64,000 nt of DNA. Origin: Arthrobacter sp. KBS0702 (GTDB lineage: Bacteria; Actinomycetota; Actinomycetes; Actinomycetales; Micrococcaceae). Below the pieces are notes generated by a model, which was not told where the DNA came from, ran no database searches, and saw nothing but the letters and a program-made list of their open reading frames with translations. The position numbers and the translations under genes were made by a program. The number at the start of each line of letters is the position of its first letter. Position 1 is the stretch's first letter. Location of the stretch: assembly GCF_005937985.2 (NCBI RefSeq), contig NZ_CP042172.1:3348001-3412000 (forward strand). Direction: 5' to 3'. This document shows positions 20,036 through 27,765 of the stretch, one piece after another.

Positions 20036-20659
20036 GTGCAACTCTCCCTTTGGCTGGCCCTCGTCGGCGCCGGTGTCCTGATCAGCTTCACGCCCGGCGC
20101 GGGCGCGATCAACACCATGAGCAACTCCCTGAACTCCGGCTTCCGGCGTTCCATTTGGGGCATCCTGGGCCAGCAGGCCGCCCTGGTGGTGCACATCCTG
20201 ATTGTGGCCCTCGGCGTCGGGGTGCTCGTGGCGAGCTCGCCGCTGGCCTTCAACATCATCCGCTACGCCGGCGCCGCCTACCTCGTCTTCCTGGGCATCC
20301 AGCAGTTCCGGCACAAGCCCGACCTGGACCAGGAGAAAGCCGCGGCGCTGCGCAACGAGCCCGCGTTCTCGATGTTCCGCCGCGGCCTGTGGGTCAACCT
20401 GCTCAACCCCAAGGCGATCGTCTTCTTCCTGGCCTTCATGCCCCAGTTCATCCGGCCGGAGCAACCGCTGGTGGCGCAGTACCTCGTCCTCGCCGCCACC
20501 GTGATCGTCATCGACATCCTGGTCATGTGGTTCTTCTTTGCCGCGGCGGCCACGACCTTCCAACGCTTCACCCATGACGCCCGGGGCCAGCGGATCCTCA
20601 ACCGGACCTTCGGCGTGCTGTTTATGGCCGTCGGCGTCCTGTTGGCGGTCATGCACTAG
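20036..20659 (+). CDS. LysE/RhtB-family amino-acid exporter
   Basis: A 207-residue inner-membrane exporter with about six hydrophobic segments. The N-terminal S-F-T-P-G-A-G-A-I-N-T-M and the central G-L-W-V-N-L-L-N-P-K-A-I-V-F-F-L-A-F-M-P-Q-F are the LysE/RhtB family signatures. Members export lysine, homoserine, threonine or related amino acids; which one applies here is not visible. The start is GTG 20036 and appears leaderless. A poly-lysine-type locus lies about 7 kb away, so lysine balance is a tempting but unproven link. Confidence 0.92.
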   Translation: MQLSLWLALVGAGVLISFTPGAGAINTMSNSLNSGFRRSIWGILGQQAALVVHILIVALGVGVLVASSPLAFNIIRYAGAAYLVFLGIQQFRHKPDLDQEKAAALRNEPAFSMFRRGLWVNLLNPKAIVFFLAFMPQFIRPEQPLVAQYLVLAATVIVIDILVMWFFFAAAATTFQRFTHDARGQRILNRTFGVLFMAVGVLLAVMH

Positions 20660-20674
20660 GTGCCCCCGCCCGGA

Positions 20675-21766
20675 CTAACCGCCCGCGCGGAGGGCCGGCA
20701 GAAGCGCTTTGACCGTGTCCGCCGCGATCGCGAAACCAATGCCGTTCGCCGCGGTCTGCGAGGTGGACGTGGCCACCATGGTGTTGATGCCGATCACGCG
20801 GCCCTCGGTGTTGAGCAGCGGGCCGCCGGAGTCTCCCGAGCTGATCGGCGCATCAGTCTGCAACAGATTGGTCAGCCGGGAATCGGCGCCGACGCCGGTC
20901 TGGGTCGGGGCCGCCCGCCCGGTCGCGGAGATAATGCCGGTCGTGACGCTGGGGCCGCCGTCCAGCCCCAGGGCGTAGCCGATGGCGATGACGGGGTCGC
21001 CCGGCGCCATGGCTCCGGAGTCCCCCAGTTCCAGCACCGCCAGGCCCGTCACGCCGGAGACCCTTAACAGCGCCACGTCGTTATCGCTGTCCGAGGCGAC
21101 GATCCGGGCCGCGAGGCTCCTCGAGTCCTGGAAGGTCACGCTCACCGTCGACGCTCCGCTGACCACGCCCCGGACCACGTGGGCGTTGGTAAGGATCTCC
21201 CCCGTGCTGCCGATGACTATGCCGGTCCCCTCGGCCGTCACCCGGTTGGCGCCGCTCGGATCCAGGAAGGGGTTGGACTGCGTGGTGGTGGCCTTCACCG
21301 AGACCACGGCGGGCAGCGAGGTTGCCAGGATGCCTTTGATATCCGTGGGGTGGTCGGAGACCGCGCCGCCGGTGGTGACGTATTGCTTGACCACGGTCGC
21401 GTTTCCCCAGCCGCTGAACCGTGCGACCAGCAGTGACGATCCGGCGCCTGCCAGCGCGGCAACCAGGACGAGTCCCAGCAGCTGGAGGAAACCGAAGGAG
21501 AAACGCTTCGCGCGCCGCTTGGGGCCGCGGCCCGCCCGGCCCGGCGTTTCCGCTCCGGCCCGTGGATTCGTCGACGGCGGCGGGACCGCGGCGGCCCCCG
21601 CCGGGGCACCATACGGCGCGTCCCCGTCCGCATCCCGGGGCACAACCGCCGGCACGGCAGGGGACTCCCAATCCGTCATGAAGACAGTCTGCGGGCGGCC
21701 GGGCCGACGGTCCAGAGCCAAAGGACCCGGCGGCCCGGCTGGCCGGGACCCCGTGTGATCCGTCAT
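20675..21766 (-). CDS. HtrA-like trypsin-fold serine protease, membrane anchored, no PDZ
   Basis: A 363-residue protein with a proline-rich cytoplasmic N-terminus, one transmembrane helix (about residues 90-112) and an extracytoplasmic S1C protease domain. The triad is visible as H in T-N-A-H-V-V, D in D-N-D-V-A-L-L, and S in SSGDSGGPL. The sequence ends about 30 residues after the last protease strand, so the usual PDZ domain is absent, as in MarP or short HtrA forms. A second possible start is ATG 21679. It is divergent from the phosphatase gene with only 8 bp between start codons. Confidence 0.9.
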   Translation of the reverse strand: MTDHTGSRPAGPPGPLALDRRPGRPQTVFMTDWESPAVPAVVPRDADGDAPYGAPAGAAAVPPPSTNPRAGAETPGRAGRGPKRRAKRFSFGFLQLLGLVLVAALAGAGSSLLVARFSGWGNATVVKQYVTTGGAVSDHPTDIKGILATSLPAVVSVKATTTQSNPFLDPSGANRVTAEGTGIVIGSTGEILTNAHVVRGVVSGASTVSVTFQDSRSLAARIVASDSDNDVALLRVSGVTGLAVLELGDSGAMAPGDPVIAIGYALGLDGGPSVTTGIISATGRAAPTQTGVGADSRLTNLLQTDAPISSGDSGGPLLNTEGRVIGINTMVATSTSQTAANGIGFAIAADTVKALLPALRAGG

Positions 21767-21774
21767 GCTTAGTC

Positions 21775-22362
21775 ATGACCTCCACATCGAGCCAGTACCG
21801 GATCATCACGGTCTGCACCGGAAACATCTGCCGGTCTCCGATGGCCGAACTGATGCTGGCAGAGGCCGCGGCCGCGGCGCAGCTGACCGGCGTCGAAGTC
21901 GATTCGGCAGGGATCACCGCCTATGAGGTGGGCCGCCCGATCGACCCGCGGGCCGCCCGCAAGCTCGCTGCCCACAGCATTGGCTCCGAGCTCCACGTCG
22001 CGCGCGAGTGGCGCAATGACTGGTTCCAGTCGCGCGAGCTGATCCTGGCCCTGGACGTGGACCATTACGGCTGGCTGCGCCAGGCCGCGCCGGATCAGGC
22101 CTCGCTGGCCAAGATCCGGATGTTGCGCAGCTTCGACCCCGCTGTTGCCGGCAAAGATCCCCTGGACCAGGGCATCGAGGACCCCTGGTACGGCGGACAC
22201 GCCGACTTCGACATCACCTGGGACCTGATCCAGGCCGCGGTGCCGGGCATCCTGGGCCACGTCCGCGCCGCCCGGCTTCAGCCCTTGGGACGGCAGCAGG
22301 ACTGGCAGCAGGACCAGGCGCACCGGGGCAGCACAGGGCACCGGGTACGCTCTAGTTCATGA
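21775..22362 (+). CDS. Low-molecular-weight protein-tyrosine phosphatase
   Basis: A 195-residue phosphatase. The P-loop CTGNICRS (C14 to R20, C-x5-R) is the nucleophile site, and D136 in D-P-W-Y-G is the general acid. After about residue 165 a Gln/Arg-rich tail is added that is not part of the fold. The stop overlaps the start of the next gene (ATGA, 22359-22362), so it is probably co-transcribed with the kinase-PabB fusion. Actinobacterial members act on tyrosine-phosphorylated proteins; no partner kinase is in view. Confidence 0.93.
   Translation: MTSTSSQYRIITVCTGNICRSPMAELMLAEAAAAAQLTGVEVDSAGITAYEVGRPIDPRAARKLAAHSIGSELHVAREWRNDWFQSRELILALDVDHYGWLRQAAPDQASLAKIRMLRSFDPAVAGKDPLDQGIEDPWYGGHADFDITWDLIQAAVPGILGHVRAARLQPLGRQQDWQQDQAHRGSTGHRVRSSS
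22346..22351 (+). promoter_or_regulatory. Possible internal -10 for the pabB fusion
   Basis: TACGCT lies 7 nt before the ATG at 22359, inside the end of the phosphatase gene. It would allow a separate leaderless transcript. Confidence 0.3.
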
Positions 22363-24437
22363 GCCCAGCACCCGTCATCATCGCTATCGACGGACGCTCC
22401 GGGGCAGGCAAAACCACCCTGGCCATCGAACTCGCGGCCCGGCTCCGCGAACACCACAAGGTCTCCCTCTTCCACCTCGAGGACATCTACCCCGGCTGGA
22501 ACGGCCTGGCGGCGGGCATCGAGCGCTATGCAGCCACCGTGCTGGCCCCGCTGCGCCGCGGCGAAGCTGCCCACTGGGTCAGCTGGGACTGGGAACGGCA
22601 TTACGACGGCGACACCCGGCTGACCCCGCCGGCCGAAATCGTCCTGGTCGAAGGCGTGGGTGCGGCCGCCGCGGCCGCCATGCCCTTCCTTGACGCCGTG
22701 ATCTGGGCCGACTCCCCCGACCAGGACCGCCGCACCCGGGCCCTGGCCCGCGACGGCGAGAACTACCGCCCCTACTGGGATCAATGGGCCGGGCAGGAAG
22801 ACGAGTGGCTCGCTGCGGACGATGTGCCGTCCCGGGCCGACGTGCGGGTGCTCAACTTAGCCGACGGCGCCGCGCCCGCCGAGGTGCTGCAGGCCCTCCA
22901 GTACCTTCCCGCCCTGTCCCCGGTGCTGCTCCCGGAACTTTCGGCCCGCCGCGGGCTGCAACTGACGGCCGAGCGGCTGGACGCCGCGCCGGACGCGGCC
23001 AGGCTCTTCGAGCTGCTCTATGGCCGCTCCCCGAACGCGGTGTGGCTTGATTCCTCCCTTGCCGAGGGCGGCGCCGGCGAACCGAACCGGCCCGGCGGCG
23101 CGGGTGCCGAACGCAGCCGCTTCAGCATCCTGGCCGACGACGGCGGCAGCTTCGGCCAGTCCGTCCGGCACCGTTCGGGACGGACCCGGGTGAGCATCGG
23201 CAACTCCACCGTACAGACCGACGGCGGGTTCTTCCGCTGGCTTGACGGGGTCTGGGGCCGCCGCGCGCTGCGCGCCCCGGAGGGCTACCCGTGCGAGTTC
23301 ACCCTCGGCTGGCTCGGCTACCTCGGCTACGAACTCAAGCGCGAGACCGGCGGCAGCAATGTCGAGGCCGCCACCCCGGATGCCTGCCTGATCTTCGCCG
23401 GCCGCGCCGTGGTCCTGGACCACCGGGAACGGACGGCGTGGCTGCTCGCCCTCGACGCCCCGGACGCCGGCGACTGGCTGGCTACCGCCCGGGCCGCCGT
23501 CCTCGCCGCGGACCGGGGCCTCGAGCCCGAAGCCGGCGGCAGCGGCGGCGTCGGGCATCCGGGCGGCACCGCCCCCGCCCTGGACTTCAGCGCCCGGGAC
23601 ACCGAGGCCGCCTACAAGGCCAAGATCGCCGCTGCGCAGTACGAGATCACTGAGGGCAACAGCTACGAGGTCTGCCTCACCACGGCCCTGACGGCCGGTG
23701 CGCCGGCCGGGGAGCTCGATCCGTGGCAGGCGTACCTGGCCCTGCGGCGCCGCAATCCGGCGCCCTTCGCCAGCTTCCTGCGACTGTCGGACCTCACCGT
23801 GGCCAGCACGTCGCCGGAGCGCTTCCTGCGGATCTCCGCCGACGGCGCCATGCGGGCCGAGCCGATCAAGGGTACCCGGCGCCGGGCCGACGACGCCGCC
23901 CGCGACGAGGGGTTGCGCCGCGAACTGGAATCCTCGCCCAAGGACCGGGCCGAGAACATCATGATCGTGGATTTGCTGCGCAACGACCTCAGCCACTTCG
24001 CGGTGCCCGGGTCCGTCTCGGTCAGCCGGCTGTGCGCGATCGAGAGCTACGCCACGGTGCACCAGATGGTCAGCACGATCGACGCGCGGCTCCGGCCCGG
24101 GATGCCGCGGGCCGAGGCCGTGGCGGCCTGCTTCCCGGCCGGCTCCATGACCGGGGCGCCGAAGGTCAGCACCATGGCGATCCTGGACCGGCTCGAGGCC
24201 GCGCCCCGGGGGGTCTACTCCGGGGCGATCGGCTACTTCTCGCTCAGCGGCGCCACCGACCTCGCGGTGGCCATCCGGACCCTGGTGGCCGCCGCCGGCA
24301 CGGACCGCACCACCCTGAGCCTCGGCGTCGGCGGCGCGATCACCGCGGATTCCTCCCCGCAGGAGGAGTACGAGGAAATCCGGACCAAGGCCTTCGGGGT
24401 CCTCTCGGCGCTCGGCGCGGAGTTCCCGCGGGGCTAG
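22359..24437 (+). CDS. pabB: P-loop kinase domain fused to aminodeoxychorismate synthase component I (PabB)
   Basis: A 692-residue two-domain protein. Residues 1 to about 180 are a uridine-kinase-like P-loop NTPase with Walker A GRSGAGKTT (12-20) and a Walker B-like V-L-V-E-G near residue 95. Residues from about 205 on are a chorismate-binding enzyme. P-I-K-G-T at about 500 carries the lysine that marks PabB rather than TrpE (P-I-A-G-T), with S-M-T-G-A-P-K near residue 594. PabB makes 4-amino-4-deoxychorismate for p-aminobenzoate and folate. No glutaminase (PabA) is in the window; it may be encoded elsewhere. A PabC-type lyase follows 1.6 kb on. The kinase domain has no known role in this pathway. 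Confidence 0.92.
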   Translation: MSPAPVIIAIDGRSGAGKTTLAIELAARLREHHKVSLFHLEDIYPGWNGLAAGIERYAATVLAPLRRGEAAHWVSWDWERHYDGDTRLTPPAEIVLVEGVGAAAAAAMPFLDAVIWADSPDQDRRTRALARDGENYRPYWDQWAGQEDEWLAADDVPSRADVRVLNLADGAAPAEVLQALQYLPALSPVLLPELSARRGLQLTAERLDAAPDAARLFELLYGRSPNAVWLDSSLAEGGAGEPNRPGGAGAERSRFSILADDGGSFGQSVRHRSGRTRVSIGNSTVQTDGGFFRWLDGVWGRRALRAPEGYPCEFTLGWLGYLGYELKRETGGSNVEAATPDACLIFAGRAVVLDHRERTAWLLALDAPDAGDWLATARAAVLAADRGLEPEAGGSGGVGHPGGTAPALDFSARDTEAAYKAKIAAAQYEITEGNSYEVCLTTALTAGAPAGELDPWQAYLALRRRNPAPFASFLRLSDLTVASTSPERFLRISADGAMRAEPIKGTRRRADDAARDEGLRRELESSPKDRAENIMIVDLLRNDLSHFAVPGSVSVSRLCAIESYATVHQMVSTIDARLRPGMPRAEAVAACFPAGSMTGAPKVSTMAILDRLEAAPRGVYSGAIGYFSLSGATDLAVAIRTLVAAAGTDRTTLSLGVGGAITADSSPQEEYEEIRTKAFGVLSALGAEFPRG

Positions 24438-24454
24438 GGGTCCGGCGTCCCGGC

Positions 24455-25930
24455 CTATTGCAGGGTGGCCGTGAGCCGTGCGACGTTGTCCACGTATTTG
24501 ACGCCCATGGGCCGTTTGATCCAGTCCTCGAGCTTGAGCTCGCGCGAAATGCCGCGGTAGGTGTCCTCCACGGCGCGGATCCTCTGCACGATGTCTTCGC
24601 CGAGCAGCATGACGGAGACCTCGAGGTTGAGCGAGAACGAGCGCATGTCCATGTTGCTTGAGCCCAGTACGGCCACCTCGTTGTCCACCGTGAAGTGCTT
24701 GGCGTGCAGCACGAACGGCGCCTTGTAAAGGTAGATCCGCACGCCGGCTTCCAGCAGCGCCTCGTAGTAGGACTGCTGGGCGTGGTGGACCAGGAACTGG
24801 TCACCCTTCTCCGAAACGAACAGTTCGACGTCGACGCCGCGCTGGGCCGCCGTCGTCACCGCATAGAGCAGCGAGTCGTCCGGGACAAAGTACGGGCTGC
24901 AGATGGAAAGCTTGTGCTGCGCCGAATAGATCAGCGTGTTGAACAGCCGCAGGTTGTTCTCGGTGATGAACCCCGGGCCGCTGGGCACCACCTGGGCGGT
25001 CACGTTTCCGGGCGCGGACTCGGGCCTGTGCCCGAGCTGGTGCTCCAGCGATTCGTCGGTTTCGCTCAGCCAGTCGGTGGCGAAGACCACGTTCAAGGTG
25101 GTGACGATCTGGCCGCGCATGCAGGTCATCAGCTCGACCCACTCGCGGCCCACCTTGCGGTGCTTCGGGTTGTTGTAGGACGGTTCGATCAGGTTTTGCG
25201 AGCCGGTGAACGCGACCTCGCCGTCGATCACCATGATTTTGCGGTGATTGCGCAGGTCCGGCCGACGCCACTGGCCGTGCACCGGACGCAGGGGCAGCAT
25301 CGGCCGCCAGCGGATCTTGCTGGCCTCGAGCCGGGCGATCAGCTTCCGGTATCCCTTGATGCGCAGCGTGCCAAGGTGGTCGAACAGGATCCGGACCTCG
25401 ACGCCGCGCTCGGCAGCGTCCTCCAGGGCGGTCAGCAGATCGTCGGTGACGTGGTCAGAGCTCATGATGTAGAACTCCGCGTTGATGAACGACGTGGCCT
25501 CGCGGACGGCCGCGGCCATCGCCTTGATGGAATCCGGGTAGCCAGGCAGCAGTTCGACGCTGTTGCCGTCCACCATCGGCAGCGAGCCGAGGGTCTTGTT
25601 GAGCTCAGCTGCGGACGCCACCCACTCGGGCCCGGCATATTGGCTTTCGACGGCGGCCAATGCCGAGGTGCCGGCCCGCACCCGGGTGTTCACGGCTTCC
25701 TGCTGGGCGCGGCGGCGGCGGGAGAGCCGGAAGTTGCCGAACAGCAGGAACAGGACGAGGCCGAGCGCCGGTACAAAGAAGATGCCCAGCAGCCAGGCCA
25801 TCGCGGTGGTGGGCCGGCGGTTGCCGGGAATGATTCCCAACGCCAGCACCCGGATGACGAGGTCAATCACGGTCAGGATCAGAATCACCCAGGACGGGAA
25901 TATTCCGGTCAGCGGAAACGGCCACAGCAC
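24455..25930 (-). CDS. cls: Cardiolipin synthase (phospholipase D family)
   Basis: A 491-residue membrane enzyme that makes cardiolipin. Two N-terminal transmembrane helices are followed by two PLD catalytic domains, each with an H-x-K-x4-D motif: HRKIMVID near residues 229-236 and HAKHFTVD near 405-412, the latter followed by G-S-S-N-M-D-x-R-S. The frame extends to a GTG at 25987, but GTG 25930 has GAGGGG 7 nt upstream and begins just before the first membrane helix, so it is preferred. It lies opposite to and between the pabB and pabC genes, 17 nt from the pabB stop. Confidence 0.95.
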   Translation of the reverse strand: MLWPFPLTGIFPSWVILILTVIDLVIRVLALGIIPGNRRPTTAMAWLLGIFFVPALGLVLFLLFGNFRLSRRRRAQQEAVNTRVRAGTSALAAVESQYAGPEWVASAAELNKTLGSLPMVDGNSVELLPGYPDSIKAMAAAVREATSFINAEFYIMSSDHVTDDLLTALEDAAERGVEVRILFDHLGTLRIKGYRKLIARLEASKIRWRPMLPLRPVHGQWRRPDLRNHRKIMVIDGEVAFTGSQNLIEPSYNNPKHRKVGREWVELMTCMRGQIVTTLNVVFATDWLSETDESLEHQLGHRPESAPGNVTAQVVPSGPGFITENNLRLFNTLIYSAQHKLSICSPYFVPDDSLLYAVTTAAQRGVDVELFVSEKGDQFLVHHAQQSYYEALLEAGVRIYLYKAPFVLHAKHFTVDNEVAVLGSSNMDMRSFSLNLEVSVMLLGEDIVQRIRAVEDTYRGISRELKLEDWIKRPMGVKYVDNVARLTATLQ

Positions 25931-26011
25931 AGGCGTACCCCTCAAGCTCCAGACCCGCGGAACAGTTCCGGAACGGGCAACCCGCACAGCTTATCCCGCC
26001 GCGGGCCACAC

Positions 26012-26017
26012 TAAGCT
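26012..26017 (+). promoter_or_regulatory. -10 hexamer of a leaderless pabC-like gene
   Basis: TAAGCT lies exactly 6 nt before the ATG at 26024. Confidence 0.45.
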
Positions 26018-26023
26018 GAAGGC

Positions 26024-26989
26024 ATGACTACCTCCGCCTCTGTTCCGGCCCCCGCCACGGTGCTGGTGTTCCTCGACCCTGCCTTTGAGAACGGCCGGAT
26101 CGCCGACTCGTCCGCACCGCAGCTGATGGCCACGGACCAGGGCGCGACCCGCGGCGACGGCGTTTTTGAGTCGCTGCTGGCTGTCGGCGGAAAGCCGCGG
26201 AAGCTGCAGGCCCACCTGAGCCGGCTGGCCGGTTCCGCCCGGGCGCTGGAGCTGGATATTCCGGCGGAGGACACCTGGCGCCGTGCGATTGAAACCGCGA
26301 TCAGCGAGTTCCGCGGCCACGCCGTCCCGGCCGGCAGCGGCGCCGGCGGGGCGGACGAGGTTGTGGTGAAGCTGCTGGCCACCCGGGGTGTCGAGGGCGC
26401 TGCCACGCCCACCTGCTGGGTCCAGGCCTCCCAGCCGCCGGCCGCCGGGCGCGTCCAGCGCGAGACCGGCATCGACGTCATCCTGCTGGACCGCGGCTAT
26501 GACAGCGAGGTGGGCGAACGCGCCCCCTGGCTGCTGTTGGGCGCCAAGACCCTGTCCTACGCCGTCAACATGGCGGCACTCCGCTACGCCCATCACCAGG
26601 GTGCGGACGATGTCATCTTCACGTCCGCCGACGGCCGGGTCCTGGAGGGCCCGACGTCGACCGTCCTGCTGGCGCATCTGGAGACCAGCGACGACGGAGC
26701 GGGCGGCAGCCGCACCGTGCGCCGGCTGATCACCCCGCAACTGGACAGCGGCATCCTTCCCGGGACCTCGCAGGGCGCCCTGTTCACTGCGGCCAAGGCA
26801 GCCGGCTGGGAACTGGGCTACGGACCGCTGGTCCCCAACGACCTCTACGACGCCGACGCCGTGTGGCTGATCTCCAGCATCCGGCTCCTCGCACCGGTAA
26901 ACCACATCGACGGCAAGGAAATCGGTACCCCCGAACTGCGCCGGCAGCTCACGGCCGAGCTCAACGCGCTGTACGCCACCATCGACTAG
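26024..26989 (+). CDS. pabC: Class IV PLP aminotransferase, probable aminodeoxychorismate lyase
   Basis: A 321-residue fold-type IV PLP enzyme. G-D-G-V-F-E near residue 46 binds cofactor phosphate or carboxylate, K175 in G-A-K-T-L-S-Y is the probable Schiff-base lysine, and the C-terminal half has E-G-P-T-S-T-V and G-I-L-P-G-T-S-Q-G. The family includes aminodeoxychorismate lyase (PabC), branched-chain and D-amino-acid aminotransferases. The nearby PabB on the same strand favours PabC, which would give p-aminobenzoate plus pyruvate. The gene looks leaderless. Confidence 0.85.
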   Translation: MTTSASVPAPATVLVFLDPAFENGRIADSSAPQLMATDQGATRGDGVFESLLAVGGKPRKLQAHLSRLAGSARALELDIPAEDTWRRAIETAISEFRGHAVPAGSGAGGADEVVVKLLATRGVEGAATPTCWVQASQPPAAGRVQRETGIDVILLDRGYDSEVGERAPWLLLGAKTLSYAVNMAALRYAHHQGADDVIFTSADGRVLEGPTSTVLLAHLETSDDGAGGSRTVRRLITPQLDSGILPGTSQGALFTAAKAAGWELGYGPLVPNDLYDADAVWLISSIRLLAPVNHIDGKEIGTPELRRQLTAELNALYATID

Positions 26990-27223
26990 TCCGACAGCGG
27001 CCGGGGACGGTAAATCCGGGTTTCCACCTGTGGCCGTGCCCGGATTGCTTTTACTGTTAAGGGACACACGATCAGTGGGGCGGCCCCTGGGGCTCAGGGG
27101 AACTCTGTTTGTGGCACAAAGAGTTGCGCTCAGAAAAGAAGGTCATTTTTCAATGAAGGCACCTGCCCGCTGCGGCCGGACCGGCGACCCGGACTTCGGC
27201 AACCACCAGCACGGTGCGCGTTG
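26990..27223 (+). other. Intergenic region with a possible 23-codon leader
   Basis: About 234 bp. A short frame 27153-27224 (M-K-A-P-A-R-C..., 23 residues) is preceded by AGAAGGT and ends in TGATG, where its stop overlaps the next ATG at 27224. It could be a coupled leader peptide or chance. GC-rich inverted repeats near 27080-27105 may be structured. Confidence 0.3.
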
Positions 27224-27403
27224 ATGGCTGAGCCCCGGGACCCGGGTCAGGCTGACCCGGGGAAGGCGCTGTACGAGGAGCGCCTCAAGCTGTTGGAGGG
27301 CCTCTGGATGCCCGCTGCTCCGCCGTGGGAGGACCTGCCCGACGAGGTCAAGGAACGCTGGCGGGCCCATGCCGCGGATGACGACGCCGACGGTTCCGCA
27401 TAA
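27224..27403 (+). CDS. Small acidic hypothetical protein
   Basis: A 59-residue hydrophilic protein with W-E-D-L-P-D-E-V-K-E-R-W-R-A-H-A, a helical pattern common in small uncharacterised actinobacterial proteins. A TTG at 27221 could also start it. No membrane segment, signal or known motif is present. It sits alone between pabC and the synthetase operon, with a possible tiny coupled frame upstream. Codon use fits the neighbours. Confidence 0.5.
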   Translation: MAEPRDPGQADPGKALYEERLKLLEGLWMPAAPPWEDLPDEVKERWRAHAADDDADGSA

Positions 27404-27765
27404 GTAGCCGCCGCCGTAAGAAATGCTCTCACCGGCCCGTTGCCGTGCTTCTTGTTCCATGAGTGACGGCTGAGGCACGGACCGGGTAGTCCCGCGGGAA
27501 AACTCGGGTACCGCCTACTCGTGGGCGGCGCTGGCCCCGTCAATAGAGTTCTTAGGACATGGAGCACACGCCGAAAGTCGTGGGGGGACGTTTCCCGCGC
27601 GTGGGTATCAATTCCGAGGTCCACTTTCCCACTTCTCAGCGTCTACGGCGCTGTGCCTCCTGAGACCGAACCGAAGGACCAGCGCTTCAGGCGAGTCATG
27701 GTGACGCACCGTCCCTGACCGCGCCCTGAAGCCCGGACGATTCGCCAGTAATAAGGAGAGCGCGA
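27404..27765 (+). other. Long leader/promoter region of the Pls-type operon
   Basis: A 362-bp region with no convincing gene. It contains the inverted repeat GCTTCAGG (27684-27691)/CCTGAAGC (27725-27732), which ends 23 nt before the AAGGAG of the synthetase gene. CCGTGC/GCACGG repeats lie around 27440-27482. I see no match to the lysine riboswitch core or to another class I know. Confidence 0.5.

Noticed and set aside
20036..20659. LysE-like exporter as dedicated lysine exporter of the poly-lysine-type locus
   Set aside because: It lies 7 kb away with unrelated genes between, and LysE/RhtB substrate cannot be told from sequence.
27404..27765. Lysine (L-box) riboswitch upstream of the synthetase
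   Set aside because: The conserved L-box core and five-helix arrangement could not be found by eye.
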